A DNA stretch of 64,000 nucleotides from Lineus longissimus (Eukaryota > Nemertea > Pilidiophora > Heteronemertea > Lineidae), in NCBI RefSeq assembly GCF_910592395.1, contig NC_088316.1:5642001-5706000 (forward strand), given 5' to 3'. Within the stretch, counting starts at the first letter, position 1. Each line of letters begins with the position of its first letter. Below the pieces are notes generated by a model. It was not told the origin of the DNA. It saw only the letters and a list, made by a program, of their open reading frames with translations, and searched no databases. The translations under genes and the position numbers were made by a program. Below, piece after piece: positions 34,002 to 45,140 of this stretch.

Positions 34002-34307
34002 TCAGCAGCCTCGGGCATTAAATGCAATTGACATGGTTGGAACAGCTGTTTTTAACAAGTGGCATTTAATATTCAGTTGGATGCAGATATCCGGCTTCAT
34101 GTGATAATCCGTATCGATAAAGTGATCACTGCAAAGTTTGGCCGAAGGCCCAGGCTTCCAACACTCCAAACGTTTGCACTTCCGAATCAACAGCTTCCTC
34201 CTCTCTCGTTCAACTGGCTTTGGAAATTCATGAAAATGGGTCCCATCCGTCATTCGATTGTTCTTTGTGCTATCCTTGACACAATTCGGAGCCACACAAT
34301 ACACCAT
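34002..34307 (-). CDS. THAP-domain exon or single-domain ORF
   Basis: The 101-residue ORF starts at ATG 34307 and is nearly all THAP zinc finger: YCVAPNC (first Cys pair), then FHEFPKPVERERRKLLI, then CWKPGPSAKLCSDHF (Cys/His pair, Trp and Pro typical of THAP). It ends with TAVPTM, the equivalent of the AVPTIF signature that closes THAP domains. THAP domains bind DNA and occur in host regulators and in P-element-like transposases. No downstream exon was identified, so this may be the first exon of a spliced gene or a transposon fragment. It is oriented toward the small acidic ORF at 33458-33607. Confidence 0.75.
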   Translation of the reverse strand: MVYCVAPNCVKDSTKNNRMTDGTHFHEFPKPVERERRKLLIRKCKRLECWKPGPSAKLCSDHFIDTDYHMKPDICIQLNIKCHLLKTAVPTMSIAFNARGC

Positions 34308-34599
34308 AGTGAATGAAACACATTACTTCCAGGTGTGCATAATTAATTAAGGCCCTCCTGCTTTTATGATTGCATGACATGTACAGATAACCTGATCTAC
34401 ATCACAACTTTTGCTGAACCCGCCGCCTGGCTCTAACAAGCCAGTTGCTAGCCTGATTAGGTAATCAAGTTGTCAAACACATAATTGGCTATATCTTCAA
34501 AATGGATGGAGCTAATTGCATTTGGTTTTCTGTATTGTATAAAGTGTTAGGTACACTTTTGAAATCGTCTTACAGCAGAAAATGGCAAAAAACCTTGAT

Positions 34600-35770
34600 A
34601 TATGACCTTTAAATTGAGAATAAGTTGTGTTTAAAATGAAGACAATGGTGAAGTTTCAGTCCAATTGGCTTGCTTATGTGGTTTTGTGGCTCCATTCAAC
34701 CCGTCGTGGTGAAAAAGCTGACTCGCGGGTTAAAAGCCGTCAAAAATCACCCCCTAACTTTAGACCACCAACCCTGAAATTATCATGCATAACGTACAAC
34801 GAAAATTTCATGGTTTGACAGGCTAGGCTAGATCTATTTGGCTGTGAATGCATTATCATTGCTCAGCTTTCAGACAACGCGCGTCAAAATGGGCGGAGGA
34901 CATCGAGCAAAACTGCTGGAAATTCAATATGGAGATAACGAGCACTCTTGTTGTTTTAGGTAATAATTAAATGACAAAAACTCGTCTCTGGACAGCTCCT
35001 CCGCTTGGCAGAGAGCACTGCATTTTTCACTGAGGGATGATAGGTGATAAGTTGGAGAAATGCATGTGGGGGTTGGAATTTGTTCAGTTTATTATCTAAT
35101 TTCCATGAGAAAACACTGCGGGGAAACCTCCGAGTTTGCCTCACAAACTCCGGACACCTCTGGTATTGCAGTTTTGCACTCGCTGCTGTGGTACGATTGT
35201 CTTCTTGGAAGGCCATATTGCAGTCTAGTCGCGAAGTTTCGAATGCATGCAACCGATGGTCTCTACTTGCCATGAGAACCACTACCGGTCAGGTTGCTGC
35301 ATCAGTGACATCACCAAATTACAACTTTATGACATCATATTAGTCGAGATAATCAACAGCTACCCAAACAGCTAGCCAATCCGAGATGACAAATCCATAC
35401 AAAGATTAGTACTTTAGGTCTCAGTTTCGTGTACAAGTACGTGCTCATGTCATAGCTGTGGCAGTCAGTGTATAATGTAGTGTACTGTGTACATTGACAC
35501 ATTGCTCATAACGAAAGTACCTGTGGTCTCGTGGGTTTCCCAGCCAAAGGCAAAAGGCCATCACTCGGGGGTAGTCTCAAAAGGTGTCTCCCCATAAGCC
35601 CGACATCCACAAGTCCGGCATCCACTAATTAAGTCCGACAATGGGAAAACATTTTTTTTAAAGTACCACGATTCCGACATCCCACAAGTTCAAAGTTCAT
35701 AGAAAGGTATGGTAAGTCCAAGTCATCTCACAAGTCCGACGTTCTGAGAAAGGCGTCATAAGTCCGAAGT
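34600..35770. repeat. Interspersed repeat family, copy 1
   Basis: 34970-35630 matches 62697-63190 in the same order, both ending in gtgtctccccataagcccg and ccgacatccc blocks. 34640-34790 matches 60970-61110 inverted. 34870-34960 matches 57680-57780 inverted. Non-coding. Confidence 0.8.
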
Positions 35771-35988
35771 CCGACAATAAAGCGTCATCCCTGGGAGTGC
35801 TCTGAATTTATAATTTCAAATAACTCCAATCCAATGTCATCTTTTCTCTTTTCGTGGATGCCGTTATCTCTGATTTTACAACTATATCATTCGGTGGCCA
35901 TTTTCGTTGTCCAAGTTAACTTTGGTCCTCGAGCACCTTTATTTTTACTGCCAGGGTCGCAGGTAGATATGAAGAGAGTAAATGATCT

Positions 35989-36891
35989 CTACCGCATTGA
36001 AGAAATTTGCCGATACTTCATGATTAGAATTTTCTTATTGTATTTTATTGGCACTATTAGTAAATGGCCATTCTGATCTGTACCAAGAGAAAGCGTGGTC
36101 CATGTCATACCAAACAAGCTGATTCCGTTAACGACAGACATATTCATTCTACGGCTGCTGTCAATTGTGATTCTTACCAACTGTTTTACCTTGGGTTGCT
36201 TGTAGTCCCCAATAACCACTGGAATCAGTAGTGCTGTGTTGGCATGATCCCAACATGCATGGATCCCAAAAAATACTTTATGCCTTTTGAGAGCAAGTCT
36301 ATAAACATGGCAAAGAGACCAATGTATTCCTAGTCGGGATTCATCGGTATAACAGAACACTTCAATTTTGGGCGGACATTGCTGGTACATGTATATATTT
36401 TGTTTGTACCATGAAACAAAATGATGAACGTCTCGATAAACTGTTCTGTACGATGCGACCAGCGTGACTTTTTTTAACCACAACTTCTGAATCATATTCT
36501 GCTTCACGATGTCAAATAATAACAACTCATATGCATATGCATACACATATGACTTTTTGCCTATACGCCAACATTTCGCCTTTTTGTGTGTCGAGACGGA
36601 TGACCAGAGAAGAATCTTCTTTTCATCTGGACATATAGCTGCTCTATATAACTGATTACCTTGACTGGTAATCTGATAATCAACTGTGATGTCTGATACC
36701 TTATTTCCTTCTAAAGTGTAAAGTGCAAATTTCACTTCGAAAGCTCTCCTGCCTCTATTTCTGAACATTATAATGAGTCTATCCTGGTAACACAGAATTA
36801 GACGCACCCGCACGTGAAGGCGAAATGATATCTTCTGATATGAACTTCTATAGGTGCTTCTAGGATAGTAGGATTTTACAAATGTTGGCAT
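35989..36891 (-). CDS. Unrecognised single-exon ORF, ~300 residues
   Basis: The first ATG is at 36891 (product starts MPTFVKSYYPRS). The frame is open upstream to about 37120, adding protein-like sequence (YFYEKLNTRHEEYIYEAS, GYFHIEYCSNHEVFLFVS) without another ATG, so a 5' exon may exist. The product is rich in aromatic and basic residues with alternating strands (LYTLEGNKVSDI, CPDEKKILLWSS, FFGIHACWDHA, MTWTTLSLGTDQNGHL). That pattern suits a beta-propeller-like fold, but I cannot assign a family. It has no signal peptide and lies between repeat families. A ~130-codon uninterrupted extension beyond random expectation supports real coding origin. Confidence 0.5.
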   Translation of the reverse strand: MPTFVKSYYPRSTYRSSYQKISFRLHVRVRLILCYQDRLIIMFRNRGRRAFEVKFALYTLEGNKVSDITVDYQITSQGNQLYRAAICPDEKKILLWSSVSTHKKAKCWRIGKKSYVYAYAYELLLFDIVKQNMIQKLWLKKVTLVASYRTVYRDVHHFVSWYKQNIYMYQQCPPKIEVFCYTDESRLGIHWSLCHVYRLALKRHKVFFGIHACWDHANTALLIPVVIGDYKQPKVKQLVRITIDSSRRMNMSVVNGISLFGMTWTTLSLGTDQNGHLLIVPIKYNKKILIMKYRQISSMR

Positions 36892-37214
36892 ATTTCCTCT
36901 AAATTCTACACTGACAAACAAAAATACTTCATGGTTTGAGCAGTATTCGATATGAAAATATCCCTTTGTACGTGTTAAACTTATCGATGCTTCGTATATG
37001 TATTCTTCGTGCCTTGTGTTTAACTTTTCATAAAAATACCAAAACTGTACTTTAGGACGGTTGTCAATCGCACAGTGACCAATTAAAAATGGAGTGGAGT
37101 GATTAAGACATCAGGAGGTTTAAAATGTTTGAACATGTTGAAGGAAAGATGTGACTTCCAAATTACGAATTTTTTCGACTGGAAAGTTCGCAATCAGCCG
37201 ACACGGCACTACAA

Positions 37215-37945
37215 TGGGTGATTTCAAAGTTGGTTTTGGTTATGACACTGAGATTTAGTGTTAATCTTAGTGTAAATCTTCGTGTTAATCTGATGCTATT
37301 TATCCTGCTATCAGATTTAATCTAATACTTTGTTTTCTCTTAACACTTACAGCGACACTAAAACGAAAACTAATGATGAAACCGGAATGGAAATCTGGTA
37401 AAGCGTTAGTTTTAACACCAAGATTTTGTCTGATCCTTGGGTTTAAGTGTCACACTAACACCAAGACTGCGGTCTTAATCCCAGCTTGGTGTAATGTTCT
37501 CCGCACAAGCATTGGATTTTGTATTACCATGACATTTATGCCTTAGGCATTAACAACGAGCAGATGTCAAAGTTGGTGTTGGCTATCAACTAGCATCAGC
37601 TGACTAGTTTTGGAATTTCAAATACTTTTTTCAGTGGTTTCTAGTCAGATATGGTGATTACTGTTGTGCCCGGGGTTCTGCACAGAAGAAAGCTGATGTC
37701 GTTTCATGTAGTGAATGGCGTTTTATTTAAAACCTTTAAAAATACACGACAGTTAGCACCAAATATATATAAATGATAAGTTATTAGCAGAACTATTTTT
37801 GGCATGTTTGATTTTGGGCGTTATTCTCCCAACTGAAACATTCAACACAAACCCCAATAATTTACCTGCTAAATGAACAATCCGTGGTTTTTGTGTCAGA
37901 TCTTGTGTTAAAACCTCATCTTAAAACTGACTTTGAAATCACCCA
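37215..37945. mobile_element. MITE-like TIR element (TGGGTGATTTCAAAG), copy 1
   Basis: The terminal 15 bases tgggtgatttcaaag and ctttgaaatcaccca are perfect inverted repeats. The interior is AT-rich with gtgttaa/ttaacac motifs. Confidence 0.8.
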
Positions 37946-38094
37946 ATGGGTGAGTTCAGATTGCTGATTAAACTTGGTGTTAGGTGCTAGTGTAGACAGA
38001 TTTGTAGCAGATATGTTACACTAATTATAAATATGAACTGATTTGTGTTACATGTGTTTGTGATGTGGTTGGTGTAACTGATATTGGGTGATTC

Positions 38095-38989
38095 TAAAGT
38101 AGGTGTTAACCCGAGTGTTAACACTAAAGCCAGCACTAACCACAGAGTTAACATCAGAAATAAACTGATCACTCGGCGTTGGTGGTTTTCTAGTCAAATA
38201 TGGTGATTACGTTTGTGTCCGGGTTCTGCACAAGAGAAAGCTGATGTCGTTTCATGTAGTGAATGGCGTGTTTTTGGCATGTTTGATTTTGGGCGTTATT
38301 CTCCCAACTAAAGCATTCAACACAAACGCCAATAATATACCTGCTAAATGAGCAATTATAATCACAAATTCAACGATAAACCTTAAACTAATTAACACTT
38401 ACGTTGACATCAGTCTAACAGTCCGCAATTAGATATACATATAAATTTAACACCAAACCGGGACATCAACAAAATCCTATTAACATGGTGCGACTTGCTT
38501 GTCTTACACTTCGTGGCAAAGTGACAAAAGTGCGCTCCAACACGAGAAATTGCGAGAGCTTAACGAGGCGCGAAATACAACAAAAAACCAGGCGCTAAAT
38601 TTAAATATGAATATAAATTGAAATGCCTATTTTCGCCAATATGTTTCATTGAAACAATTACTATGGAGAACATTAATTTGAATTGAATTCGTTGCATTTT
38701 CGGGCTTTAAAACATATTTTTATCTTTACACCAAGAAGCACATGATTCTAAGTGTTAAGACAAGGTTTTATCTTAAATAAGGTTTAAATGTTTGATTGGC
38801 GCCAAAACCATCTCTTGTGTAAGTGTAAAACCTGGTGTGATGCTATTAAACCTTCTTTGAAACAGGATTATAACTAAAACTAAGCATTACACTAACACCA
38901 AGCATGATTTCAATCTTGGTCTAATCCGTGGTTTTAGTGTCAGATCTGGTGTTAAAACCTCATCCTAAAACTAACTTTGAAATCATCCA
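38095..38989. mobile_element. MITE-like TIR element (TGGGTGATTCTAAAG), copy 2
   Basis: The ends are tgggtgattctaaag and ctttgaaatcatcca. The inner block with gctgatgtcgtttcatgtag is shared with copy 1. A ~145-bp spacer (37946-38094) is repeated after this copy (38990-39124), giving two tandem element-plus-spacer units of 0.9-1.0 kb. Confidence 0.78.
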
Positions 38990-39348
38990 ATGGGTGAGTT
39001 CACATTGCTGATTAAACCTGGTGTTAGGTGCTAGTGTAACATATTTGTAGCAGATATGTTACACTAATTATAGATATGAACTGACTTGTGTTACATGTGA
39101 TTGTGATGGTGTTAGTGTAACTGTTATTGGGCGATTTTAATGTGGTCAAATTAAGACCGAGAGTTGGTTTTAAACCGAGATAAACTTGGTTTTAACTCGA
39201 TTTTGTCTTAAACCCAATACTTGACCTCAACCAAGCTGAGTTGTGAACACACCCATTGTATTACATAGCGTTGTAAAGATTCGAGACTATTTCGGGCATG
39301 TGCGTTGGCTTATTCGTCGTCTATCATAGAATTGAAATGGGTCGCACA

Positions 39349-40385
39349 CCTATGGCAAGCGGAGTGTCCAGTAATTAAAAAAACCTAGTTTTATTCAAAA
39401 AACCTAGTTTTTTACCTAATAAACTAAGTTTATTTGGTAAAAATATAGGTTTTTAAAACAACCTTGTTTATTAGCTGATAAACCGAGTTTCTTTAATAAA
39501 GCCAAGTTTTTTACCTAATAAACCTTGTTTCTATCCACAAACGTCAAGTTTAACAAATAAACTTGGTTTTATTACCTAAAATATAAGTTTTTCATCCAGT
39601 GGTAATAAACTTAGTTTTATAGCAAAGAATCTTGGTTTATTAACAATAACTGGACAAATGGCCAATAAACCTACCTTTTTACGTAAAAAACTTGGTTTTA
39701 TACAAAACAATTTAGTTTTTTGCAATAAAACCTGGTTTTATTGTAAAAATGTAGGTTGTTTTGAATAACTGGACAAACGGCGTGCAAAAACCTACTTTCT
39801 ATCGAGAAACTTGTATTTTCTACCTCGCCCCATGTACACAAATCCGCGATGTTATCGGGACGAGGATGGGCAACCTCGGCACCACGTGGTACTAATGCTG
39901 CACTGCACTGCACTCTGTAAACTAGTTAGTGAGACCCTAACCTCATCCCAGATAACTCAATGTAGGTAGGATCGAGGTTTAAAAATGTAAGTTTTCTAAT
40001 AAACCAGGTTTATTAGTAATAAACTTAGTTTTTTAAAATAAACTAGGTTGTTTTGGTAATAAACCTTGTTTTATTGAATAAATGGACACTTCTGTACAGA
40101 AACTTATATTTTATACGATTATGTTGTAAAAAACCAAGTTTTTTAGGTAATAAACCAGGTTTTTTAGCATAAAATGTAAGTTTCTGTAAAAAAACCTACT
40201 TTATTAGGAAAGAAAGTAAAAAAACTTGGTTTTATTAAAGAAACTCGGTTTATTAGCTAATAAACAAGGTTGTTTTAAAAAAACCTATATTTTTACCAAA
40301 TAAACTTAGTTTATTAGGTAAAAAAACAAGTTTTTTTGAATAAAACTAGGTTTTTTTAATTACTGGACACTCCGCATGCCATACA
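39349..40385. mobile_element. ~1-kb AT-rich foldback element built of 'aaacctagttt' motifs
   Basis: The left end (tatggcaagcggagtgtcca then gtaattaaaaaaacctag) is mirrored at the right end, and the arms match for more than 150 bp. The inside is dense in short aaacctagtttt/aaactaggttt-type motifs on both strands. Internal tggaca strings at ~39652, 39770 and 40082 look like decayed copies of the terminus. Only ~39830-39960 is non-repetitive. Confidence 0.85.
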
Positions 40386-40471
40386 CACCGGGTGATTGAC
40401 GATAACTGGTTGTTGATATGAATAACATTGACTCACCAATAAACAGAATGTGCAATGAGGTTTTCTTACGA

Positions 40472-40954
40472 TTACTTGCACCTTGCTGCAATTAATTTCA
40501 TCGCCTCGTCTTCAAAGTAATTAGTGTCGAAACATCGAACCTGAAGTCTCCAAAATATTACTTTGGAAAGGATACGGGTTATTGGTGCAACAGTGGATAT
40601 TCTCAGGATAGTCACTCGCTTGGTTGTGAGACTTCCTTTGGGTGCAACAGCAAATGATTTACCAACACATACATGTACTTTCTTCAGCCACATCCAAACG
40701 TTTATCTCCCCGGCTCTGAGTGAATACAGCTCACATGTTTCCCCAAGTGGTTGAAAGTTGAAGCTCGGTGATCGCTCCTCCAGAGATGCTCTAACTGAAC
40801 ATTGTAACAATGAGCGGGCGTATGACTTGTTGGAAGATGAATAGGCAGAATTTGGTCTTGATTTTTGGAATTGTTCAGACATAATTCCAGATTCACAGAT
40901 GCCACATAGATAAGACGCGATAATGTAACACACCAATTGTTTAATGGCAGACAT
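40472..40954 (-). CDS. Hypothetical ORF, 160 residues, possible signal peptide
   Basis: The ATG-led frame starts MSAIKQLVCYIIASYLCGIC, a plausible secretion signal. The body has no recognised domain (e.g. ELYSLRAGEINVWMWLKK, RVTILRISTVAPITRIL). It is flanked by the foldback element and unremarkable sequence; chance is possible. Confidence 0.25.
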   Translation of the reverse strand: MSAIKQLVCYIIASYLCGICESGIMSEQFQKSRPNSAYSSSNKSYARSLLQCSVRASLEERSPSFNFQPLGETCELYSLRAGEINVWMWLKKVHVCVGKSFAVAPKGSLTTKRVTILRISTVAPITRILSKVIFWRLQVRCFDTNYFEDEAMKLIAARCK

Positions 40955-42086
40955 GATGATGATTACATAAAGAGCTATACTTCACGAGTGCACTTTTAGC
41001 CTTTTAGTTTGGTTATAAGACCAGACCCAGGACATCATTTACCATTACACCGGATGGTTAATACTTAAATTTAAACTGGTGTAAAGGTTTGCAGTGTCCT
41101 GGGATGGGATATCCCAGGGAACAAAGGATTCTGCTATGCGCTTTTAGACTCTGAGGTACTGACAGTCATGGCCAATACAGAACAAGATATCATGATCGGT
41201 CAGAATTTGATAGGGCCGGACGTGTTTCCGAGGGGACCTTCTCTACTTTTCAAGTATCTAGATGGTTTTACACCATTTTCTACACTTGGGTTCACTCGAA
41301 TTGATACTGGGCCGGTATCATAACTCTTTTATTCCAATTCATATGTCAAAACGTCTTGGGGTTTTATTCATTTCCAGTTAATCCTATAGAGCAGAAGTGA
41401 GAACTTTGTGGCAATGACGTTTAGCTGGGCGAATATCATGTTCATAATAGTGGGATATGGTATGCTCTTTCAAAGAAATTTATTCTGAGGTTTTGACGAT
41501 CGTTTGTGCATCCATACGGTGTCTTCAACTCCTACGAACCAGTAATATGCGACAATTGAACGTCTGGCTTCTGTCCTAAATAATCTCCAGCCAACCGAGG
41601 CAGGGTACCAGATCTCCAAAATATAGTTGCTCGATATATTACTAAAAGCAAGAACTCGTTGATGGGTGCAAAAACAATGTCAGCTTCAATGTAAATTATC
41701 CTAAACATCTCAGGCAGCACTGATGGGTGACGAAAGATCTCGTGAAGTAAAAGTCTTCCATTCTGCCATAACCCGTTAGAGCTAGTATAACGAAACAACG
41801 CGAGTTAAACGAGATGGTAACTTGACGGAGTGATTGATCTGATAATCGATATCATCTGCAACAACATGAAAAACAGTACAAAGCCAACATTGCAGCTTGC
41901 GGCTAACAATTTTCAATAGGCATGGGGCCAATTTGTAAAGTTATATACATGTACTCCTTAATTTATTCACTGACATAGATCCTAAGCTGCCCCAGCATGC
42001 TTGCTTTCAAACACAGATCTATAGATCCATGACGCTAAAAATTACTAGTATCCGAGCGCAATTTTTGTATGGTAGCATTTTGATCG
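40955..42086. other. Intergenic, no supported gene
   Basis: A minus frame at 41532-41798 has no ATG start and no family resemblance I trust. Confidence 0.4.
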
Positions 42087-42192
42087 TAATGTATATTATT
42101 TATTTTATTTATTTATTTAAACCTCCGAACAGGAGAACAATGACAAGTACAATAGATACATAAAAGTTCAACAAATATAAAATAGTACATGA

Positions 42193-42708
42193 TTAAAAAG
42201 CTCGTACCAAAAGTTTGACCAGCCCCCTCTCGCGCGACCCCGGGGAGCAGTATCTGTCGTCGAGGAGGAGAGACCTAAGAGAGTCAACTACGCCATCCTC
42301 GCCAACAGAGGCCACGCCAACGGGGCAGAGCGAGCGGGGACGGTCTGAAAAAGCAAGAACAGCAGGCGACACGTGATGGGAGACATCGTGCAACAGTGTA
42401 CCAGCAGTACAACCACGCCCCGTTAAAAATTCAGCCAAAAGAACAGCGTTAAGAGCACTAGCCGGGGACCGACGTTTAAAAATACGGTTAAAAAGTAATA
42501 CCTTACTATTGAGGATCACAGAGGAGACAGGATTAACAGAAATGGCTTTCAGAAGCTTGCCATGGTGTGATCGCTTCGGTAAACCGAGCACCCGTTTAAA
42601 ATTATTACTCTGAAAACTGTTTAAAATAGTCAGATCGTGTTTGTTCATATACACGCTAGAACATCCAGAGATTGCAATAGGTAAAATAGCGGTTTTCCAT
42701 AAATACAC
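42193..42708 (-). pseudogene. LINE ORF2 C-terminal part after a frameshift
   Basis: The frame carries the post-RT region YLWKTAILPIAISGC, FKRVLGLPKRSHHGKLL and LNSKVLLFNRIFKRR. It overlaps the end of the RT frame, which translates the same bases as ENRYFTYCNLWMF and stops at 42656, so an indel near 42720 separates them. Confidence 0.8.
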
Positions 42709-44083
42709 TTTGGCAGCTGAACATAGGCCCGGATAACTGAAACCTGCACTTAATAGACTGAAAGCTCGACGCTGAGCAGCAGAGACCCTCTGCTCTAGAT
42801 GGTGATATCAGGCTTGTACAGAACTTAACACCAAGGATGTCTACCTCGTCACCTACAGAAATTACATTGTCATCTAAATACCAAACTGGAGTCTTGGATA
42901 AGATTTCTTTACCAAATATTATACAACGTGTCTTCTTAAAGCCAAAGATGAACCGCCACCTATTGGCATATCTTGAGCAAATGTCAATTAGACCCTGTAA
43001 CCCTGGGGCACTTAACGCCATTAGATTAACATCATCCGCATATGCGAAGTTATTAAATAAATACTGGGATACACGCAATCCAAGGCCAGAGTTGGAGAGT
43101 TCATTAAGTAAGTCATCTGTGAACATTATAAAAAGGAGAGGTGACAGTATACTACCCTGTCGTATGCCTCGGGTTACTCTAAACTTAACACTGTGTTGAC
43201 CGTTCCACACAACCAGTGCCCTCAGGCGGGAATACCACTCATACAAAATGAGCCAGTGATTAAGAGGGATACGGGGTAATAACTTGTACATGAGACCATC
43301 ATGCCATATCCTGTCAAAGCATTTTTCTGCATCCAAGCTACAGGCATAAACAGGGCTTGAATTGGAATTGAAATAAGCTACAGTATCATGTAAGAATGCA
43401 CATGCCTGATCAGTGCCAAGGCCAGGCCTGAACCCAAATTGAGTTTCACTACAGTTATCACAGTCAGGTTTAATGAGACATTCCAGCAGTTTAGAATAGC
43501 AAGTGCTCACAGTTATAGGACGGTAATTACCCGGTATATTAGGGTCCAAAGTAGGCTTCTTTAACACTGGTACAATAGATCCAGTTAGCATGTCAACACC
43601 AACAACATGCCAACTAAGCATCACAGTAATAATCTGGCCAAGAACGCTACAGAGCACTGGTGAGAGTCCATACTGCAGGTGTTCTGAGCTGATTAAATCA
43701 ACACCAGCTGCTTTACCCTTTTTCAGAGACAAAATAGCTGCTTCTACTTGATATTTAGATATTTCACATTCAAAGACAGAAGACAGTTCACTGGGCGTTA
43801 GCCACGTTTCGCACAAACACATGACAGAGCAGTTCTGCAGCCTCTGGGCTATGTAGGGAGCACTAGCCTTAAACCCATGACAGTTAAACGTTTCGCAAAT
43901 AACTTCTTCGGAATGCTTATCGTTCCCTCCATGGATTGTCGACCTGGGTATACCAGTGTCCGCGGTCGTTGTCACAGTCCTAGGTGTAGTAGGAATCATA
44001 TTCCCTGCCCCAAGAGCCAGAGGGCTGTGAATCGTATTCCCTGCACCACCCTTCATTTGCTCTCGATGCACGTGAGTGGTCAT
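42656..44083 (-). pseudogene. LINE ORF2: endonuclease start fused to reverse transcriptase
   Basis: ATG at 44083, 475 codons. The frame opens with a linker, then the first strand and motif of an APE-type endonuclease (ETFNCHGFKAS, VMCLCETWL). Directly after SELSSVFECEIS it enters the RT domain (LSLKKGKAAGVDLISSEHL, YRPITVSTCYSKLLE, GFRPGLGTDQA, RGIRQGSILSPLLFI, and catalytic FAYADDVNLMA). The rest of the endonuclease (~200 residues) is missing, an internal deletion that preserves the frame. The copy cannot nick target DNA itself. Confidence 0.88.
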
Positions 44084-44858
44084 CCCAGCCAGAGTAACGC
44101 CTTGGGACCGTGTTCCGAGAGCCCCACGAACCAGTGGACCATAACGAATTCCTCTTTTGCTTATTACGGGAGTGACCTCTCCCTGCTGCTTGGGACGCCT
44201 TGAGTTTTGGGCGGGGGGCCCGAAAGGGCCGAATTATCATCCCAGCAGGCCATGAAGAATTGTTCACGATCTTGTCATATGATTCATTTGGAATGTCTAG
44301 TCTGAATGACCTGTAGTGTTCTTTATCGGCGAGCAATTCGACACCACAGTTATTCACCCCGATATCGACAATGTGATCAGCGACATCCTGTTTAGAATGC
44401 ACCGGGCTCACTCGACCAAGGTAGGCTGCCTTCATCGGTGGAACCATGGTCTCATTGGTAGCCAATGGCCTCTTATTAGGTTTATCATCCGCAGGTTTCA
44501 GTACATTACGTGACGACTCATTTGGTTTACTCTTCTTCCTCCTCATTCGCTTACGTTGCATACGCAACTGTTGCGTTGGCACGGTAAAGCCGTCAGGGGC
44601 CCCCTCGTCGGGAGTGGAGTCCTCAGACGATTCCTCAGAAGGGACTGCATAGGTTACTTGAGTACCACAAGTCTCCACTGGTTGAACAGAGACAGTAGAG
44701 ACATTGTTAGTAACCTCCTCGTTCACATCAGCAGGATTGAGGCTGCTATCCTTAAACGCCTGCTCTAAATGCTTATTGTCTACTCTCAAGTTTCTGGCCT
44801 CAACCTCCAGCTGACCGACTCTCTGTTTTAAGTCCGCGAGTTCTAAGATCCAGAAGTA
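43980..44858 (-). CDS. LINE ORF1 (Gag-like)
   Basis: The frame is open from 44858 with no early ATG, so its 5' end is truncated. It begins with a coiled-coil-like segment (ELADLKQRVGQLEVEARNLR), passes a basic patch (RMQRKRMRRKKSK), then an RRM-like block (AAYLGRVSPVHSKQDVADHI, CGVELLADKEHYRSFRLDI, WPAGMIIRPFRAPRP) typical of CR1/jockey ORF1 proteins, and ends Gly/Ser/Trp-rich. It overlaps ORF2 by 104 bases in another frame. Confidence 0.75.
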   Translation of the reverse strand, partial: YFWILELADLKQRVGQLEVEARNLRVDNKHLEQAFKDSSLNPADVNEEVTNNVSTVSVQPVETCGTQVTYAVPSEESSEDSTPDEGAPDGFTVPTQQLRMQRKRMRRKKSKPNESSRNVLKPADDKPNKRPLATNETMVPPMKAAYLGRVSPVHSKQDVADHIVDIGVNNCGVELLADKEHYRSFRLDIPNESYDKIVNNSSWPAGMIIRPFRAPRPKLKASQAAGRGHSRNKQKRNSLWSTGSWGSRNTVPRRYSGWDDHSRASRANEGWCREYDSQPSGSWGREYDSYYT

Positions 44859-44915
44859 TTAAGGTAGCAGGAAGGGTTGGGCGTTTGTGGTTTCTGAGTC
44901 TGAGGGGGTTGGTGT

Positions 44916-44979
44916 CTGTTGACTGTGCTTTAAGAGAGACTAGGCATGGCGCCAGTCTCTCTTAAAGCACAGTCAACAG
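44916..44979. repeat. Perfect 26-bp inverted repeat with 12-base loop
   Basis: Arm ctgttgactgtgctttaaga plus gagact (44916-44941) and its exact complement (44954-44979) flank aggcatggcgcc. The right half recurs at 45297-45356 without the left arm. Confidence 0.9.
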
Positions 44980-45140
44980 GCATTTGGTCTCAGTATTTGG
45001 GTTTTGATTGCCATGACTGTACCCCTGTAAAAGTCAGAGGAGGAGAAGTTTGGAATGATGAAAGCATTGAAGAAGAAGAAATGTTATTATTGAGGAAAGC
45101 AAAATTTATTATGAGACTAGAAGGCAGTGTCCTGACTTGA
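44946..45140 (+). CDS. Hypothetical small ORF, 64 codons
   Basis: The ATG lies inside the hairpin loop (aggcATGgcgcc). The product begins MAPVSLKAQSTGIWSQYLGF, then CHDCTPVKVRGGEVW and an acidic stretch (NDESIEEEEMLLL). The first ~18 codons are duplicated at 45300, where a TAG and then a perfect gtaagt donor follow. The family is unknown; it could be a transposon 5' exon. Confidence 0.25.
   Translation: MAPVSLKAQSTGIWSQYLGFDCHDCTPVKVRGGEVWNDESIEEEEMLLLRKAKFIMRLEGSVLT

Larger units (their letters stand above)
42087..44858 (-). mobile_element. Non-LTR retrotransposon (CR1/jockey-like), internally deleted
   Basis: On the minus strand ORF1 (to 43980) is followed by an overlapping ORF2 (from 44083) with endonuclease start, RT and C-terminal part. 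The 3' end is a (TAAA)n tail at 42087-42122. Most of the endonuclease is deleted and RT is frameshifted near 42720. The exact clade is not assigned. Confidence 0.88.
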
